Source of the DNA: Sphingomonas sp. IBVSS2
Lineage (GTDB): Bacteria > Pseudomonadota > Alphaproteobacteria > Sphingomonadales > Sphingomonadaceae
Length of the DNA: 64,000 nucleotides
Assembly (NCBI RefSeq): GCF_002127225.1
Contig: NZ_NFUR01000009.1
Span: 1 to 64,000 of the forward strand
Direction of reading: 5' to 3'
Under the pieces are notes generated by a model. The model was not told where the DNA came from. It saw only the letters and a program-made list of their open reading frames with translations, and ran no database searches. This document shows positions 61,771-64,000 of the stretch, one piece after another; the first letter of the stretch is position 1; each line of letters opens with the position of its first letter. A program made the position numbers and the translations under genes.

Positions 61771-64000
61771 TCAGAACTTGGTCCGGATGCCGAACGTGAC
61801 GAGCCGTCCCAAGGTGCTGCCATTGGTATAGGCGGCGGCGCTGTTCAGCCAGGGCGGATCCCGGTCGAAGATGTTGTCGACGTTCAGCGTGAGCATCGCG
61901 TTCTTGATGAAGCCGTGCGCGCCAAGGTCATAGGCGAGGAAGGCGTCCACCGTCTGGAAGGCGCCCACCCGGGTCTGCGGCGAAACGCCGAGGATCGGGA
62001 AACCGCCCTTGTAGTTGTACGAGGCCGAGGCGATGAAGCCGCCCGACTTGCCGCCCAGCGTGGCAACGAAGGCAGTGCGGCCGACGCCGTTCTTCAGATC
62101 GTCCGTGAACGGCCCGCCGGAAACCGCCTGCGACTTGCGGCTGAGCGTGTAGGTGCCCGCGATGCTGGCGTTGAACGCGCCGAAGCCGGTCAGCCGGGTA
62201 TAGGCCAGGTTGAAGTCGAGCCCGTCGGTGTTGACCGCGCCCAGATTGTTGCGGCGCGCATCGATCAGCACATAGGGGCTGAGCGGGCCGGCATAGAGGC
62301 TGGCGATGCTCGGCGCGCCGACCACGGCGAGGTTGCCCACCGCTGCCTGGGCCTGGGCCAGCGTCGGCCGCAGGATGTAGAAATTGGCATAGTTGGTGTT
62401 GGTGAACAGCGTCGGCGAGAGGAACGGCGCCAGGCCGATCGCGTCCTTGAACTTCACATTGTAGTAAGTGAGGTTCGCCACCAGGCCCGGGACCGCCTTC
62501 GGCGTCCAGTCGAAGCCGGCGGACCAGGTATCGGCGCGCTCGGGCTTCAGATTCGGGTTGCCGCCCGCCAGCACTATCGTCGCACGCGCCGGGTCGATGG
62601 GGGTGGCGCCCGGTGCGAGGAACGGGCTGTAGGGCAGCACGGTCGCGCGCGAGTCCGAGGTGTTCGTCGTATCGGCAAGGCTCGGCGCGTGGAACGAAGT
62701 GCCCCAATTGCCCCGGATCGTCAGGTCGATGAACGGCTTGTAGCTCACGCCGATCTTCGGATTGGTGGTGCCGCCCTGGTCGCTATAGTCGTCGTAGCGG
62801 ACCGATGCCGAGAGCTGCAGCCCACGCAGGCCGGGGCTGCCGTTGCCGGCGCCGACGATCGGGATCATCAGCTCGCCAAAGGCCGAGCGCACGTCGCGCG
62901 AAGCGCGCGAGGTCTTGGCATTGGCATAGGAGCCGACCGCGCCCTGGGCGATGCGCGAGGAGATGTTCTCGTAATGATATTCCGCGCCCACCGCGAGGCG
63001 GACGTCGCCGCCCGCAAGATGCGCCAGCGAACCGTCGAGGATCAGCCGGCCCTCCGCCAGTTCCTGGGTGGCATCGCCGTAATTCTCGTAGTTCCGGATG
63101 GCGGCGAGGGCAGCGGGGCTGCTGGCCGCGAGGTCATAGGGATTGAGCGCCATGCCGGGGATCAGGCCGGCGAGCGCGAGCGACGCGGTGGTGGTGTCGA
63201 GCGCGGCTTCGCGCACGAGGTTGGTGCTGCGCCCGAAATTGCTCTCCGCCCGCAACTGCCACTTGTCGCCGATCGCGAAGGAGAAGCTGGGGGTGACGCC
63301 ATAGGATTCGAAGCGCTGGCGGCTGGTCAGGCTGTTCCCATAGACGCTGGCGAACGAGAAGCTGGCGGTCTGCGAGGTCAGGCCCGCGATCGGACGGAAG
63401 AAGGGATTAAGCGCGGTGATCGTGCTCGAGAGCATGCCCTGGGCCTGGTTCACCACCGTGTCGCGCCGCGACCAATAGGCAGTCAAGCCGAAGGCGACAT
63501 TGTCGTCGAGCTGCTGGGTCAGCGAGCCGAAGACCGAGTTGCGCTCCTCGCGCGGGAACAGGTCGGCATAGGCGTTCTGGTCGCACTTGTTGACCGTGCC
63601 GGGAGTGAGGCCGGGCACGGCATAGGTCGTCGTGCCGATCTGGATGTTGCCGGGCGCGCAGGTGCTGACGCGGAAATCGCCGCCGCCCTTCGAGCGGCGA
63701 TCGGCCGAGGCATAGTCGCGATCGATGCCGAGGACATTGTCGTGCCAGACATGGGCGTAGGAGAGGAACAGCGAGCCGCTGCCCCAGTCCTTGCCGACGG
63801 TCAGGTTGCCGTCGACCGTCTTGTACTTGTCGGCGAAGCCGTAGCGCAGATTGGCGGAGACGCCGTCGAAGCGCTTGCGGGTGATGAAGTTCACCACGCC
63901 GCCGATCGCGTCCGAGCCGTAGATGGCCGAGCCGCCGTCCGGCACCACTTCGACGCGCTCGAGCACGTCGGGCGGCAGGATCGAGGGATCGACGGTGGTC
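61771..64000 (-). CDS. TonB-dependent receptor of the glycoside operon (N-terminus beyond the right edge)
   Basis: The visible 743 codons are open to the window edge; the first readable residues are TVDPSILPPDVLERVEVVPDGGSAIYGSDAIGGVVNFITRKR, i.e. the end of the plug domain. The barrel follows and ends GRLVTFGIRTKF with the usual terminal phenylalanine. There is a repeated Asn-Pro-Asn-Leu-Lys-Pro-Glu element (GGNPNLKPERADTW), typical of this receptor group. Signal peptide, TonB box and any STN domain lie outside. It heads the operon and is presumably the outer-membrane importer of the rhamnosylated substrate (inference). Confidence 0.9.
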   Translation of the reverse strand, partial: TTVDPSILPPDVLERVEVVPDGGSAIYGSDAIGGVVNFITRKRFDGVSANLRYGFADKYKTVDGNLTVGKDWGSGSLFLSYAHVWHDNVLGIDRDYASADRRSKGGGDFRVSTCAPGNIQIGTTTYAVPGLTPGTVNKCDQNAYADLFPREERNSVFGSLTQQLDDNVAFGLTAYWSRRDTVVNQAQGMLSSTITALNPFFRPIAGLTSQTASFSFASVYGNSLTSRQRFESYGVTPSFSFAIGDKWQLRAESNFGRSTNLVREAALDTTTASLALAGLIPGMALNPYDLAASSPAALAAIRNYENYGDATQELAEGRLILDGSLAHLAGGDVRLAVGAEYHYENISSRIAQGAVGSYANAKTSRASRDVRSAFGELMIPIVGAGNGSPGLRGLQLSASVRYDDYSDQGGTTNPKIGVSYKPFIDLTIRGNWGTSFHAPSLADTTNTSDSRATVLPYSPFLAPGATPIDPARATIVLAGGNPNLKPERADTWSAGFDWTPKAVPGLVANLTYYNVKFKDAIGLAPFLSPTLFTNTNYANFYILRPTLAQAQAAVGNLAVVGAPSIASLYAGPLSPYVLIDARRNNLGAVNTDGLDFNLAYTRLTGFGAFNASIAGTYTLSRKSQAVSGGPFTDDLKNGVGRTAFVATLGGKSGGFIASASYNYKGGFPILGVSPQTRVGAFQTVDAFLAYDLGAHGFIKNAMLTLNVDNIFDRDPPWLNSAAAYTNGSTLGRLVTFGIRTKF

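Noticed and set aside
49994..64000. A SusC/SusD-type polysaccharide utilisation locus.
   Set aside because: There is no SusD-like lipoprotein, and the receptor is of the proteobacterial TBDR type.
1..64000. tRNA, rRNA, CRISPR arrays, insertion sequences or phage genes.
   Set aside because: None was recognised on either strand on reading the window; small ncRNAs cannot be excluded without a covariance-model search.

Overview
The window looks like chromosome from an aerobic, high-GC alphaproteobacterium of the Sphingomonas type. This is inferred from gene content, not from a marker gene. It holds six TonB-dependent outer-membrane receptors (TBDRs), two of them with FecI/FecR-type signalling pairs, many secreted hydrolases, and a BapA-type adhesin. 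I saw no rRNA, tRNA, CRISPR array, transposase or phage gene. Genes are tightly packed, with many ATGA, GTGA or TGATG stop/start overlaps.

Region A (1-9.2 kb, surface and ion housekeeping): the N-terminal part of a repeat-rich BapA-like adhesin, a CPA1 Na+/H+ antiporter followed by a KdpD/KdpE-like two-component pair without kdpFABC, a Pal-type lipoprotein, a GT4 glycosyltransferase and a small membrane protein.

Region B (9.4-41 kb, peptide and D-amino-acid scavenging): a secreted M20 amidohydrolase, gamma-glutamyltransferase and STN-TBDR operon faces a FecI/FecR pair. A cyanophycinase-like S51 peptidase with an Lrp/AsnC regulator is divergent from a TBDR plus M20 carboxypeptidase operon. 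After a low-GC patch with small ORFs and an atypical TBDR comes a second FecI-FecR-STN-TBDR unit with a small secreted protein. Divergent from it is an operon dgcN-dgcA-deacylase-TBDR-deacylase. Read together, these genes could take up and dismantle N-acyl, gamma-linked or D-glutamyl compounds and turn D-Glu into L-Glu. That assembly is my inference.

Region C (41-49.7 kb, L-rhamnose catabolism): a DeoR regulator, isomerase (rhaI) and fused rhamnulose-1-phosphate aldolase/lactaldehyde dehydrogenase on the minus strand are divergent from kinase, lactate dehydrogenase, RhaT permease and triosephosphate isomerase. The set takes rhamnose to pyruvate and glyceraldehyde-3-phosphate.

Region D (50-64 kb, one minus-strand operon): TBDR, GH78 alpha-L-rhamnosidase, type-B carboxylesterase, alpha/beta esterase, tannase/feruloyl-esterase-like enzyme, acyl/aryl-CoA ligase, a small secreted unknown and a GH3 beta-glucosidase-like enzyme. 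Every junction after the TBDR/GH78 one is a stop/start overlap. With region C it forms a locus for an acylated, rhamnosylated glycoside, possibly a plant phenylpropanoid or flavonoid glycoside. A strong bidirectional hairpin separates C from D.
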